DNA from: Aristolochia californica
Taxonomy: Eukaryota; Streptophyta; Magnoliopsida; Piperales; Aristolochiaceae
NCBI GenBank assembly: GCA_029961685.1
Contig: JARWKL010000007.1
Location: 22,577,013 to 22,641,012, forward strand
DNA: 64,000 nt
Direction of reading: 5' to 3'
Shown here: positions 50,396-62,606 of the stretch, one piece after another
How the letters are laid out: each line of letters opens with the position of its first letter
Position numbering within the stretch: the first letter of the stretch is position 1
Notes under the pieces: generated by a model
Told to the model about the DNA's origin: nothing
The model's database searches: none
Seen by the model: only the letters and a program-made list of their open reading frames with translations
Position numbers and translations under genes: made by a program

Positions 50396-53300
50396 GAGGC
50401 GGGCGATTTTTAACTGAGTGTTGACTTCAAATCCATAAGTCATTTCTTACAAAAATATAGCCCGTTACGCATGACAAATCGCGTTAAAATCACCTATGAT
50501 TGCTAGCTCAACTTTTTGAATATGGGCAAAATAATGGCTTGTTTGACTCGGGCAAATATCCCACCGCACGTTCACTTGAGAATTTAATGAGCGTTTGTTA
50601 TTCTCTTTAAAAGCTTTGGATCCTAGGTCATTTGAATCATGAACATGTGTCTAGCATGCATATCCATTTTTAAAACATGTGTAGAAAAAATGTCCTTCAT
50701 GTAAAATTCCAAGATATTAGTTATGGACTAGTGGAATTTCCCAAACTTGGATAACAAAAATTTTGTGTTCATTTGTGGTGTACGAATAAATTTTCTTCAT
50801 TTACTTTTTTTTATTGTTTTAAACTTTTTCCGTACATCAACTATGAAATTTTCATTTTGCCGTGATCTATTTGCCTTTTTTGTTTACGGGATGAAGGGAT
50901 AGCAAAAAACTCGAAGTTTTGATTTAAGAAAAATGTGAACATCTAAAATGGAAATGCACAATGCACATATGTAGAGAGAGATAATTCCAAAGAGCGTGTG
51001 TAATTTTTAGGGATTGTAAGCACCTTTTCGTTTTTATATTTTAGGTTTTGCAATCGTCGGGAAAAATGGGTAGCGGAGGATTTTTAACTGAGTGTTGAAT
51101 TGAAATCCATAAGTCATTCCATACAAAAATATAGCCCGTTACGCATGATAAATCACATTACAATCACCTATGATTAATTATGTCAGCTTTTTGCAAATGG
51201 GCAAAATAATGGCATGTTTGACTCCCGTAAATATCCCACCGCAATTTCACTTGAGAATTTAATGAGCGTTTGTTATTCTTTTTAAAAGCTTTGCATCCAT
51301 AGCTCATTTGCATCTTTAACATGTTTCAAACATGCATATCCATTTTTAAAACAAGTGTGGATGAAATCTCTTTCTTGCAAAATTCCAAGGTATTAGGGTT
51401 AAACTAGTGGAATTTCCCAAAATTGGATAACAAAACGTTTGTGTTCATTTGTGTTGGGTGAATAAATTTTCTTTATTTATATTTGTTATTTTTTTAAATT
51501 TTTTCCATACATCAACTATAAAATTTTCATTTTGTTGTAAGCTTTTTGCCTTGTTTGTTTTCGGGAAGAAGGGAGAGCGAAAAGTCAAAGTTTTGATTTA
51601 AGAAAAAAGTGTACATGTAAAATGGAAAAGCACAATGCACAATTGTAGGGAGAGATAATTCCAAAGAGTGTCTGTAATTTTTAGGGATTGTAAGCTCTTT
51701 TTAGTTTTTATATCCTAGGTTTCGCAATCGTCGTGAAAAATTGGTGGCAGAGGATATTTAACTGAGTGTTGAATTGCAATCCATAAGTCATTTCATACAA
51801 AAACAAAGCCCGTTACACATGATAAATCACTTTACAATCATCTATGATTGTTAGATCAAATTTTTGAAAATGGGCAAAATACTGACTTGTTAGACTCGGG
51901 TAAATATCCCACCGCACATTTACTTGAGAATTTAACGAGCGATTGTTATTCTCTTTAAAAGCTTTGGATCCGTAGGTCATTTGAATCTTTAACATGTTTC
52001 AAGCATGCATATCCATTTTTAAAACATGTGTAGAAAAAATCTCCTTCTTGTAAAATTCCAAGCTTAATAGGGTTGGAGTAATGGAATTTCCCAAACATGG
52101 ATAACCAAACTTTTGTGTTCATTTGTGGTGTGATAATAGATATTTTTTATTTACATTAGTTATTATTTTAAATATTTTCCACACATCAACTATAAAATTT
52201 TTATTTTGTTGTGAACTGTTTTACCTTTTTACTTTATGGGATAAAGGGGGAGCGAAAACTCAAAGTTCTGATTTAAGAAAAAAGTGTACATCTAAAATGG
52301 AAATGCACAATACACAAATGTAGAGAGAGATATTTCCAAAGATTGTCTGTATGTTTTAGGGATCGTGTGCACTCTTTCGTTTTTATATCTAAGGTTTTGC
52401 AATCGTCGGGAAACGGGGGAGGCGGGCAATTTTTAACTGAGTGTTGAATTAAAATCCATAGGTCATTTCTTACAAAAATATAGCCCGTTACGCATGACAA
52501 ATCGCTTTAAAATCACCGATGATTGTTAGCTCAACTTTTTGAATATGGGCAAAATAATGGCTTGTTTGACTCGGGCAAATATCCCACCGCACGTCACTTG
52601 AGAATTTAATGAGGGTTTGTTATTCTCTTTAAAAGCTTTGGATCCATAGGTAATTTGAATCATGAACATGTGTCTGGAATGCATATTCATTTTTAAAACA
52701 TGTGTAGAAAAAATCTCCTTCATTTAAAATTCCAAGATATTAGTTTTGGACAAGTGGAATTTCCCAAACTTGGATAACAAAACTTTTGTTTTCATTTGTG
52801 GTGTGTGAATAAATTTTCTTCATTTACTTTTTTTATTTTTTTAAACTTTTTCCGTACATCAACTATGAAATTTTCATTTTGCCGTGATCTATTTGCCTTT
52901 TTTGTTTACGGGATGAAGGGAAAGCGAAAAACTCGAAGTTTTGATTTAAGAAAAATGTGTACATCTAAAATGGAAATGCACAATGCACATATGTAGAGAG
53001 AAATAATTCCTAAAATGTCTGTAATTTTTAGGGATTGTAAGCACCTTTTTGTTTTTATATCGCAGGTTTTGCAATCCTCGGGAAAAATGGGTTGCGGAGG
53101 ATTTTTAACTGACTGTTGAATTGCAATCCATAAATCATTTCATACAAAAATATAGCCCGTTACGCATGATAAATCACTTTACAATCATCTATGATTGTTA
53201 GATCAAATTTTTTAAAATGGGCAAAATAATGATTTGTTAGACTCGGGTAAATATCCCACCGCACGTTCACTTGAGAATTTAATGAGTGTTTGTTATTCTC

Positions 53301-55855
53301 TTTAAAAGCTTTGGATCCATAGGTCATTTGAATCTTTAACATGTTTCAAGCATGCATATCCATTTTTAAAACATGTGTAGAAAAAATCTCCTTCATGTAA
53401 AATTCCAAGCATAATAGGGTTGGACTAATGGAATTTCCCAAACTCGGATAACAAAACTTTTGTGTTCATTTGTGGTGTGTGAATAGATATTTTTTATTTT
53501 CATTAGTTATTATTTTAAATATTTTCCACACATCAACTATAAAATTTTTATTTTGTTGTGATCTTTTTTGCCTTTTTACTTTACGGGATGAAGGGGGAGC
53601 GAAAACTAAAAGTTCGGATTTAAGAAAAAAGAGTACATCTAAAATGGAAATTCACAATGCACAAATGTAGAGAGAGATATTTCCAAAGTGTGTCTGTATG
53701 TTTGAGGGATCGTATGCACTTTTTCGTTTTTATATCTAAGGTTTTGCAATCGTCGGGACACGGGGGAGGAGGGTGATTTTTAACTGAGTGTTAACTTCAA
53801 ATCCATAAGTCATTTCTTACAAAAATGTAGCCCGTTACGCATGAGAAATCACTTTACAATCATCTATTATTGTTAGCTCAACTTTTTGAATATGGGCACA
53901 ATAATGGCTTGTTTGACTCGGGCAAATATCCCACCGCACGTTCACTTGAGAATTTATTGAGCGTTTGTCATTCTATTTAAAAGCTTCGGATCCATAGGTC
54001 ATTTGAATCTTTAACATGTTTCTGGCATGCATATCCATTTTTAAAACATGTGTAGAAAAAATCACCTTCACGTAAGATTCCAACATATTAGTTTTGGACT
54101 AGAGGAATTGCCCAAACTTGGATAACAAAACTTTTGTGTTCATTTGTGGTGTGTGAATAAATTTTCTTCATTTAGTTTTTTTTATTATTTTAAACTTTTT
54201 CCGTACATCAACTATGAAATTTTCATTTTGTTGTGATCAATTTGCCTTTTTTGTTTACGGGATGAAGGGAGAGCCAAAAACTCGAAGTTTTGATTTAAGA
54301 AAAATGTGTACATCTAAAACGGAAATGCACAATGCACATATGTAGAGAGAGCTAATTCCAAAGAGTGTCTGTAATTTTTAGGGATTGTAAGCACTTTTTC
54401 GTTTTTATGTCTCAGGTTTTGCAATCGTCAGGAAAAGTGGGTTGCGGAGGATTTTTCACTAAGTGTTGAATTGCAATCCATAAGTCATTTCATACAAAAA
54501 TATAGTCCGTTACGCATGATAAATAATATTACAATCATCTATGATTATTGTGTCAGCTTTTTGCAAATGGGCAAAATAATGGCATGTTTGACTCGGGTAA
54601 ATATCCCACCGAAGTTCACTTGAGAATTTAATGAGTGTTTGTTATTCTCTTTAAAAGCTTTGCATCCATAGCTCATTTTCATCTTTAACATGTTTCAAAC
54701 ATGCATATCCATTTTTAAAATATGTGTGGCTGAAATCTCTTTCTTGCAAAATTCCAAGCTATAAGGGTTAAACTAGTGGAATTTCCCAAAATTGGATGAC
54801 AAAATTTTTGTGTTCATTTTTGTTGGGTGAATAAATTTTTTTTATTTATATTTGTTACTATTTTAAATTTTTTCCATACATCAACTATAAAATTTTCATT
54901 TTGTTGTAAGCTTTTTGCCTCTTTTGTTTTCGGGATGAAGGGAGAGCGAAAAGTAAAAGTTTTGATTTAAGAAAAAAGTGTACAACTAAAATGGAAAAGC
55001 ACAATGCACAATTGCAGGGAGACATAATTCCAAAGTGTGTCGGTAATTTTTAGGGATTGTAAGTTCTTTTTAGTTTTTATATCTCAGGTTTTGCAATCAT
55101 CGGGAAAAATTGGTGGCAGAGGATTTTAACTGAGTGTTGAATTGCAATCCATAAGTCATTTCATACAAAAATATAGCCCATTACGCATGATAAATCACTT
55201 TACAATCATATGTGATTGTTAAATCAAATTTTTTGAAAATGGGCAAAATAATGACTTGTTAGACTCGGGTAAATATCCCACCGCACGTTCACTTGAGAAT
55301 TTAATGAGCGTTTGTTATTCTCGTTGAAAGCATTGGGTCCAAAGGCATTTGAATCTTTAACATGTTTCAAGCATGCATATCCATTTTTAAAACATGTGTA
55401 GAAAAAATCTCCTTCATGTAAAATTTCAAGCTTAATAGGGTTGGACTAATGGAATTTCGCAAACTTGGATAAGAAAACTTTTGTGTTCATTTTTGCTGTG
55501 TGAATAGTTATATTTTATTTACATTAGTAATTATTTTAAATATTTTCCACACATCAACTATAAAATTTTTATTTTGTTGTAATCTTTTTTGCCTTTTTTC
55601 TTTACGGGATGAAGGGGGAGCGAATACTCAAAATTTTGATTGAAGAAAAAAGTGTACATCTAATATGGAAATGCACAATGCACAAATGTAGAGAGAGATA
55701 TTTCCCAAGAGTGTCTGTATGTTTTAGGGATCGTATGCACTTTTTCATTTTTATATCTCATGTTTTGCAATCATCGGGAAAAGGGGGAGGCGGGCGATTT
55801 TTAACTGAGTGTTGACTTCAAATCCATAAGTCATTTCTTACAAAAATATATCCCG

Positions 55856-55872
55856 TTACGCATGATTGTTAG
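55856..55872 (+). other. ~24 bp deletion between short direct repeats
   Basis: CCGTTACGCATGA runs straight into TTGTTAGCTC. Normal C copies have the CAAATCACTTTACAATC region in between, flanked by ATGA on each side, so one ATGA and the intervening bases were lost. Confidence 0.88.
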
Positions 55873-55925
55873 CTCAACTTTTTGAATATGGGCAAAATAA
55901 TGGCTTGTTTGACTCGGGCAAATAT

Positions 55926-56597
55926 CCCACCGCACGTTCACTTGAAAATTTAATGAGCATTTGTCATTCTATTTAAAAGCTTTGGATCCATAGGTCATTT
56001 GAAACTTTAACATGTTTCTGGCATGCAAATCCATTTTTAAAACATGTTTAGAAAAAATCTCCTTAACGTAAAATTCCAAGATATTAGTTTTGGACTAGTG
56101 AAATTTCCCAAACTTGGATAACAAAACTTTTGTGTTCACTTGTGGTGTGTGAATATATACTCTTTATTTATATTTGTTATTGTTTTAAATTTTTTCTATA
56201 CATCAACTATAAAATTTTAATTTTTTTGTAAGCTTTTTGCCACTTTTGGTTTCGGGATGAAGGGAGAGCGAAAAGTCAAAGTTTTAATTTAAGAAAAGTG
56301 TACATCTAAAATTGAAAAGAACAATGCACAATTTTTGGGAGAGATAATTCCAAAGAGTGTCTGTAATTTTAAGGGATTGTAAGATCTTTTTAGTTTCTAT
56401 ATCTCAGGTTTTGCAATCGTTGGGAAAAATTGGTGGCAGAGGATTTTTAACTGAGTGTTGAATTGCAATCCATAAGTCTTTTCATACAAAAATATAGCCC
56501 GTTACGCTTGATAAATCACTTTACAATCATCTATGATTGTTCGATCAAATTTTTTGAAAATGGGCAAAATAATGACTTGTTAGATTCGGGTAAATAT
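55926..56597 (+). repeat. A/B hybrid monomer
   Basis: The front is A (TTTCTGGCATGC, AAGATATTAGTTTTGGACT, TGTGGTGTGTGAATA). Near 56155-56165 it becomes B (CTTTATTTATATTTGTTATT, TGTAAGCTTTTTGCC, GGTGGCAGAGG). The switch sits at GTGTGAATA, common to types. It differs in position from the A/B hybrids at 4790 and 59270, so these arose separately. Confidence 0.85.
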
Positions 56598-58721
56598 CCC
56601 ACCGCACGTTCACTTGAGAATTTAATGAGCGTTTGTTATTCTCGTTGAAAGCTTTGGATCCGAAGGTCGTTTGAATCTTTTACATGTTTCAAGCATGCAT
56701 ATCCATTTTTAAAACATGTGTAGAAAAAATCTCCTTCATGTAAAATTCCAAGCTTAATAGGGTTGGACTAATGGAATTTCGCGAACTTGGATAAGAAAAC
56801 TGTTGTATTCGTTTTTACTGTGTGAATAAATATTTTTTATTTACATTAGTAGTTATTTTAAATATTTTCCACCCATCAACTATAAGATTTTTATTTTGTT
56901 GTGATCTATTTTGCCTTTTTTCTTTTCGGGATGAAGGGGGAGCGAATACTCAAAGTTTTGATTTAACAAAATAGTGTATATCTAATATGGAAATGCACAA
57001 TGCACAAATGTAGAGAGAGATATTTCCAAAGAGTGTCTGTATGTTTTAGGGATCGTATGCACTTTTTTGTTTTTATATCTCAGGTTTTGCAATCGTCGGG
57101 AAACGGGGGAGCCAGGCGATATTTAACTAAGTGTTGACTTCAAATCCATAAGTCATTTCTTACAAAAATATATCCCGTTACGCCTAACAAATCACTTTAC
57201 AATCATCTATGATTGTTAGCTCAACTTTTTGAATATGGGCAAAATAATGGCTTGTTTGACTCGGGCAAATATCCCACCGCACGTTCACTTGAGAATTTAA
57301 TGAGCGTTTGTCATTCTATTTAAAAGCTTTGGATCCATAGGTTATTTGAAACTTTAACATGTTTCTGGCATGCTTATCGATTTTTAAAACATGTGTAGAA
57401 AAAATCTTCTTCACGTAAAATTCCAAGATATTTGTTTTGGACTAGTGGAATTTCCCAAACTTGGATAACAAAACTTTTGTGTTCATTTGTGGTGTGTGAA
57501 TAAATTTTCTTCATTTACTTTTTTTTTTTTAAATTTTTTTCGTACATCAACTATGAAATTTTCATTTTGCTGTGATCTATTTGCCTTTTTTGTTTACGGG
57601 ATGAAGGGAGAGCGAAAAACTCGATGTTTTGATTTAAGAAAAATGTGTACATCTAAAATGGAAATGCACAATGCACATATGTAGAGAGAGATAATTCCAA
57701 AGAGTGTCTGTAATTTTTAGGGATTGTAAACATTTTTTCGTTTTTATATCTCAGGTTTTGCAATCGTCGGGAAAAATGGGTTGCGGAGGATTTTTAACTG
57801 AGTGTTGAATTGCAATCCATAAGTCATTTCATACAAAAATATAGTCTGTTACGCATGATAAATCTTATTACAATCATCTATGATTATTGTGTCAGCTTTT
57901 TGCAAATGGGCAAAATAATGGCATGTTTGACTCGGGTAAATATCCCACCGCAAGTTCACTTGAGAATTTAATGAGTGTTTGTTATTCTCTTTAAAATCTT
58001 TGCATCCATAGCTCATTTGCATCTTTAACATGTTTCAAACATGCATATCCATTTTTAAACATGTGTGGATGAAATCTCTTTCTTGCAAAATTTCAAGCTA
58101 TTAGGGTTAAACTAGTGGAATTTCCCAAAATTGGATAATAAAAATTTTGTGTTCATTTGTGTATGGTGAATAAATTTTCTTCATTTATATTTTTTATTGT
58201 TTTAAATTTTTTCCATACATCAACTATAAAATTTTCATTTTGTTGTAAGTTTTTTGCCTTGTTTGTTTTCGGGATGAACGGTGAGCGAAAAGTAAAAGTT
58301 TTGATTTAAGAAAAAAGTGTACATCTAAAATGGAAAAGCACAATGCAAAATTGTAGGGAGAGAAAATTCCAAAGAGTCTCTGTAATTTTTAAGGATTGTA
58401 AGCTCTTTTTAGTTTTTTTATCTCAGGTTTTGCAATCGTCGGGAAAAATTGGTGGCAGAGGTTTTAACAGAGTGTTGAATTGCAATCCATAAGTCATTTT
58501 ATACAAAAATATAGCCCGTTACGCATGATAAATCACTTTAAAATCATCTATGATTGTTAGATCAAATTTTTTGAAATGAGCAAAATAATGACTTGTTAGA
58601 CTCGGGTAAATATCCCACCGCACGTTCACTTGAGAATTTAATGAGCGTTTGTTATTCTCTTTAAAAGCTTTGGATCCATAGGTCATTTGAATCTTTAACA
58701 TGTTTCAACCATGCATTTCCA

Positions 58722-58776
58722 TTTTTAAAGAAAAAATCTCCTTCATGTAAAATTCCAAGCTTAATAGGGTTGTTTC
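58722..58776 (+). other. Two small deletions in one C monomer
   Basis: About 9 bp (the ACATGTGTA word) are missing at about 58729, where TTTTTAAA joins GAAAAAATC. About 11 bp are missing at 58772, where AGGGTTG joins TTTCCCAAAC. The second deletion is shared with the C copy at 59945. Confidence 0.88.
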
Positions 58777-59269
58777 CCAAACTTGGATAACAAAACTTTT
58801 GTGTTCATTTGTGGTGTGTGAATAGATATTTTTTATTTACATTAGTTATTATTTTAAATAATTTCCACACATCAACTATAAAATTTTTATTTTGTTGTGA
58901 TCTTTTTTTGCCTTTTTTGTTTACGGGATGAAGGGGCAGCGAAAACTCAAAGTTCTGATTTAAGAAAAAAGTGTAAATCTAAGATGGAAATGCACAATGT
59001 ACAAATGTAGAGAGAGATATTTCCAAAGAGTGTCTGTATGTTTTAAGGATCGTATGCACTTTTTTGTTTTTATATCTAAGGTTTTGCAATCGTCGGGAAA
59101 TGGAGGAGGCGAGCGATTTTTAACTGAGTGTTGACTTCAAATCCATAAGTCATTTCTTACAGAAATATAGCCCGTTACGCATGAAAAATCACTTTACAAT
59201 CATCTATGATTGTTAGCTCAACTTTTTGAACATGGGCAAAATAATGGCTTGTTTGACTCGGGCAAATAT

Positions 59270-59944
59270 CCCACCGCATGTTCACTTGAGAATTTAATGA
59301 GCGTTTGTTATTCACTTTAAAACCTTTGGATCCATAGGTCATTTAAATCTTTAACATGTGTCTGGCATGCATATCCATTTTTAAAACAAGTGTAGAAAAA
59401 ATCACCTTCATGTAAAATTCCAAGATATTAGTTTTGGACTAGTCGAATTTCCCAAACTTGGATAACAAAACTTTTGTGTTCATTTGTGGTGTGTGAATAA
59501 ATTTTCTTCATTTACTTTTTTTATTGTTTTAAACTTTTTCCGTACATCAACTATGAAATTTACATTTTGCTGTGATCTATTTGCCTTTTTTGTTTACGGG
59601 ATGAAGGGAGAGCGAAAAACTCGAAGTTTTGATTTAATAAAAATGTGTACATCTAAAACGGAAATGCACAATGCACATATGTAGAGAGAGATAATTACAA
59701 AGAGTGTCTGTAATTTTTAGGGATTGTAAGCTCTTTTTAGTTTTTATATCTCATGTTTTGCAATTGTTGGGAAAAATTGGTGGCAGAGGATTTTTAACTG
59801 AGTGTTGAATTGCAATCCATAAGTCATTTCTTAAAAAAATATAGCCCGTTACGCATGATAAATCACTTTACAATCATCTATGATTGTTAGATCAATTTTT
59901 TTGAAAATGGGCAAAATAATGACTTGTTGGACTCGGGTAAATAT
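59270..59944 (+). repeat. A/B hybrid monomer (late switch)
   Basis: It is A through CACATATGTAG and AATTTTTAGGGATTGTAAGC (about 59711-59730), then B (TCTTTTTAGTTTTTATATC, GGTGGCAGAGG, B-type linker). The switch lies in the tract TTTAGGGATTGTAAGC shared by A and B. Confidence 0.85.
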
Positions 59945-60103
59945 CCCACCGCACGTTCACTTGAGAATTTAATGAGCGTTTGTTAGTCTCTTTAAAAGCT
60001 TTGGATCCATAGGTCATTTGAATGTTTAACATGTTTCAAGCATGCATATCCATTTTTAAAAAATGTGTAAAAAAAATCTCCTTCATGTAAAATTTCAAGC
60101 TTA

Positions 60104-60120
60104 ATAGAGTTGTTTCCCAA
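60104..60120 (+). other. Shared 11 bp deletion, second copy
   Basis: AGAGTTG joins TTTCCCAAAC at about 60112. The missing bases (GACTAATGGAA in normal C copies) are the same as at 58772, marking common descent of the two monomers. Confidence 0.88.
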
Positions 60121-60723
60121 ACTTGGATAACAAAACTTTTGTGTTCATTTGTGGTGTGTGAATAGATATTTTTTATATACATTAGTTATTATTTTAATTA
60201 TTTTCCACACATCAACTATAAAGTTTTTATTTTGTTGTGATCTTTTTTGCCTTTTTTTTACGGGATGAAGGGGGTGCGGAAACTCAAAGTTCTGATTTAA
60301 GAAAAAATTGTACATGTAAAATGGAAATGCACAATGCACAAATGTAGAGAGAGATATTTCCATAGAGTGTCTGTATGTTTTAGGGATCGTATGCACTTTT
60401 TCATTTTTATATCTAAGGTTTTTCAATCGTCGGGAAATGGGGGAGGTGGGCGATTTTTAACTGAGTGTTGGCTTCAAATACATAAGTCATTTCTTACAAA
60501 AATATAGCCCGTTATGCATGAAAAATCACCTTACAATCATCTATGATTGTTAGCTCAACTTTTTGAATATGGGTAAAACAAAGGTTTGTTTGACTCGGGC
60601 AAATATCCCACCGCACGTTCACTTGAGAATTTAATGAGCGTTTGTTATTCTCTTTAAAAGCTTTGGATCCATAGGTCATTTGAATCTTTAACATGTTTTT
60701 GGCAAGCATATCCATTTTTAAAA

Positions 60724-60745
60724 TATGTGTAGAAAATTCCAAGAT
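60724..60745 (+). other. 18 bp deletion in an A monomer
   Basis: GTGTAGAAAA joins TTCCAAGATATTAG. The bases normally containing TCTCCTTCATG are missing, probably through pairing of the two AAAA runs on either side. Confidence 0.87.
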
Positions 60746-61261
60746 ATTAGTTTTGGACTAGTGGAATTTCAAAAACTTGGATAACAAAACTTTTGTGTTC
60801 ATTTGTGGTGTGTGAATAAATTTTATTTATTTAATTTTTTTTATTGTTTTAAACTTTTTCCGTACATCAACGATGAAATTTTCATTTTTCTGTGATCTAT
60901 TTGCCTTTTTTGTTTATGGGATGAAGAGAGCGAAAAACTTGAAGTTTTGATTTAAGAAAAATGTGTACATCTAAAACGGAAATGCACAATGCACATATGT
61001 AGAGAGAGATAATTCCAAAGAGTGTCTGTAATTTTTAGGGATTGTAAGCATTTTTTCTTTTTTATATCTCAGGTTTTGGAATCGTCGAAAAAAATGGGTT
61101 GCGAAGGATTTTTAACTGAGTGTTGAATTGCAAACCAAAAGTCATTTCATACAAAAATATTGCCCGTTACACATGATAAATCACATTACAATCATCTATG
61201 ATTATTATGCCAGCTTTTTTCAAATGGGCAAAATAATGGCATGTTTGACTCGGGTAAATAT

Positions 61262-62606
61262 CCCACCGGAAGTTCACTTTAGAATTTAATGAGCGTTTGT
61301 TATTCTCTTTAAAAGTTTTGCATCCAGAGCTCATTTGCCTCTTTAACATGTTTCAAACATGCATATCCATTTTTAAAACATATATGGATGAAATCTCTTT
61401 CTTGATAAATTTCAAGCTATTTGGGTTAAACTAGTGGAATTTCCCAAAATGGATAACAAAACTTTTGTGTTCATTTGTGTTAGGTGAATAAATTTTATTT
61501 ATTTATATTTTTTATTGTTTTAAAATTTTTCCATACATCAACTATAAAATTTTCATTTTGTTGTAAGCTTTTTGCCTTGTTTGTTTTCGGGATGAAGGGA
61601 GAGCGAAAAGTCAAAGTTTTGATTTAAGAAAAAAGTGTGCATCTTGAATGGAAAAGCAAAATGCACAATTGTAGGGAGAGATAATTCCAAAAAGTGTCTG
61701 TAAGTTTTAGGGATTGTAAGCTCTTTTTAGTTTTTATATCTCAGGTATTGCAATCGTCGGGAAAAATTGGTGGCAGAGGATTTTTAACTGAGTGTTGAAT
61801 TGCAATCCATAAGTCATTTCATACAAAAATATAGCCCGTTACGCATGATAAATCACTTTACAATCATCTATGATTGTTAGATCAAATTTTTGAAAATGGG
61901 CAAAATAATGACTTGTTAGACTCGGGTAAATATCCCACCGCACGTTCACTTGAGAATTTAATGAGCCTTTGTTATTCTCTTTAACAGCTTTGCATCCATA
62001 GCTCATTTGCATCTTTAACATGTTTCAAACATGCATATCCATTTTTAAAACACGTGTGGATGAAATCTCTTTCTTGCAAAATTCCTAGCTATTAGGGTTA
62101 AACTTGTGGAATTTCCCAAAATTGGATAACAAAACTTTTGTGTTCATTTGTGTTGGGTGAATAAATTCTCTTTATTTATATTTGTTATTGTTTTAAATTT
62201 TTTCCATACAACAACTATAAAATTTTCATATTGTTGTTAGCTTTTTGCCTTGTTTGTTTTCGGGATGAACGGAGAACGAAAAGTCAAAATTTTTATTTAA
62301 GAAAAAAGTGTACATCTAAAATGGAAAAGCACAATGCACAATTGTAGGGTTAAATAATTCCAAAGAGTGTCAGTAATTTTTAGGGATTGTAGGCTCTTTT
62401 TAGTTTTTATATCTCAGATTTTGCAATCGTTAGGAAAAATTGGTGGCAAAGGATTTTTAACTGAGTGTTGAATTGCAATCCATAAGTCATTTCATACAAA
62501 AATATAGCTCGTTACACGTGATAAATCACTTTACAATCATCTATGATTGTTAGATCAAATTTTTGAAAATGGGCAAAATAATGACTTGTTAGACTCAGGT
62601 AAATAT
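61262..62606 (+). repeat. B-B pair
   Basis: Two B bodies follow each other: both have a GCATCCA-G-GCTC word and GGATGAAATCTC. The linker into the second is B-type (GACTTGTTAGAC, ACCGCACG), which normally leads to C, and the body becomes B by TTTGCATCCATAGCTC (about 61988-62003). The switch is again in the shared block after the mark. The first copy is the more diverged (CACCGGAAG, CATATATGGATG). Confidence 0.84.

Larger units (their letters stand above)
40488..53254 (+). repeat. Cleanest domain: six consecutive A-B-C units plus A
   Basis: Eighteen monomers from 40488 to 52582 follow A-B-C without exception, followed by an A (52583-53254). The mean unit is 2,016 bp, lowered mainly by a 32 bp deletion at about 48240. 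C copies at 45873, 47895, 49885 and 51908 share GGATAACCAAAC, and A copies at 46549, 48538, 50560 and 52583 share GTGTCTGG- or GTGTCTAG-type words. The units starting at 46549 and 48538 share AATAATGTCAGC, TTTGATATTG and GTGCTGTGTG. This is the best stretch for deriving a consensus. No gene or insertion is visible. Confidence 0.9.
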
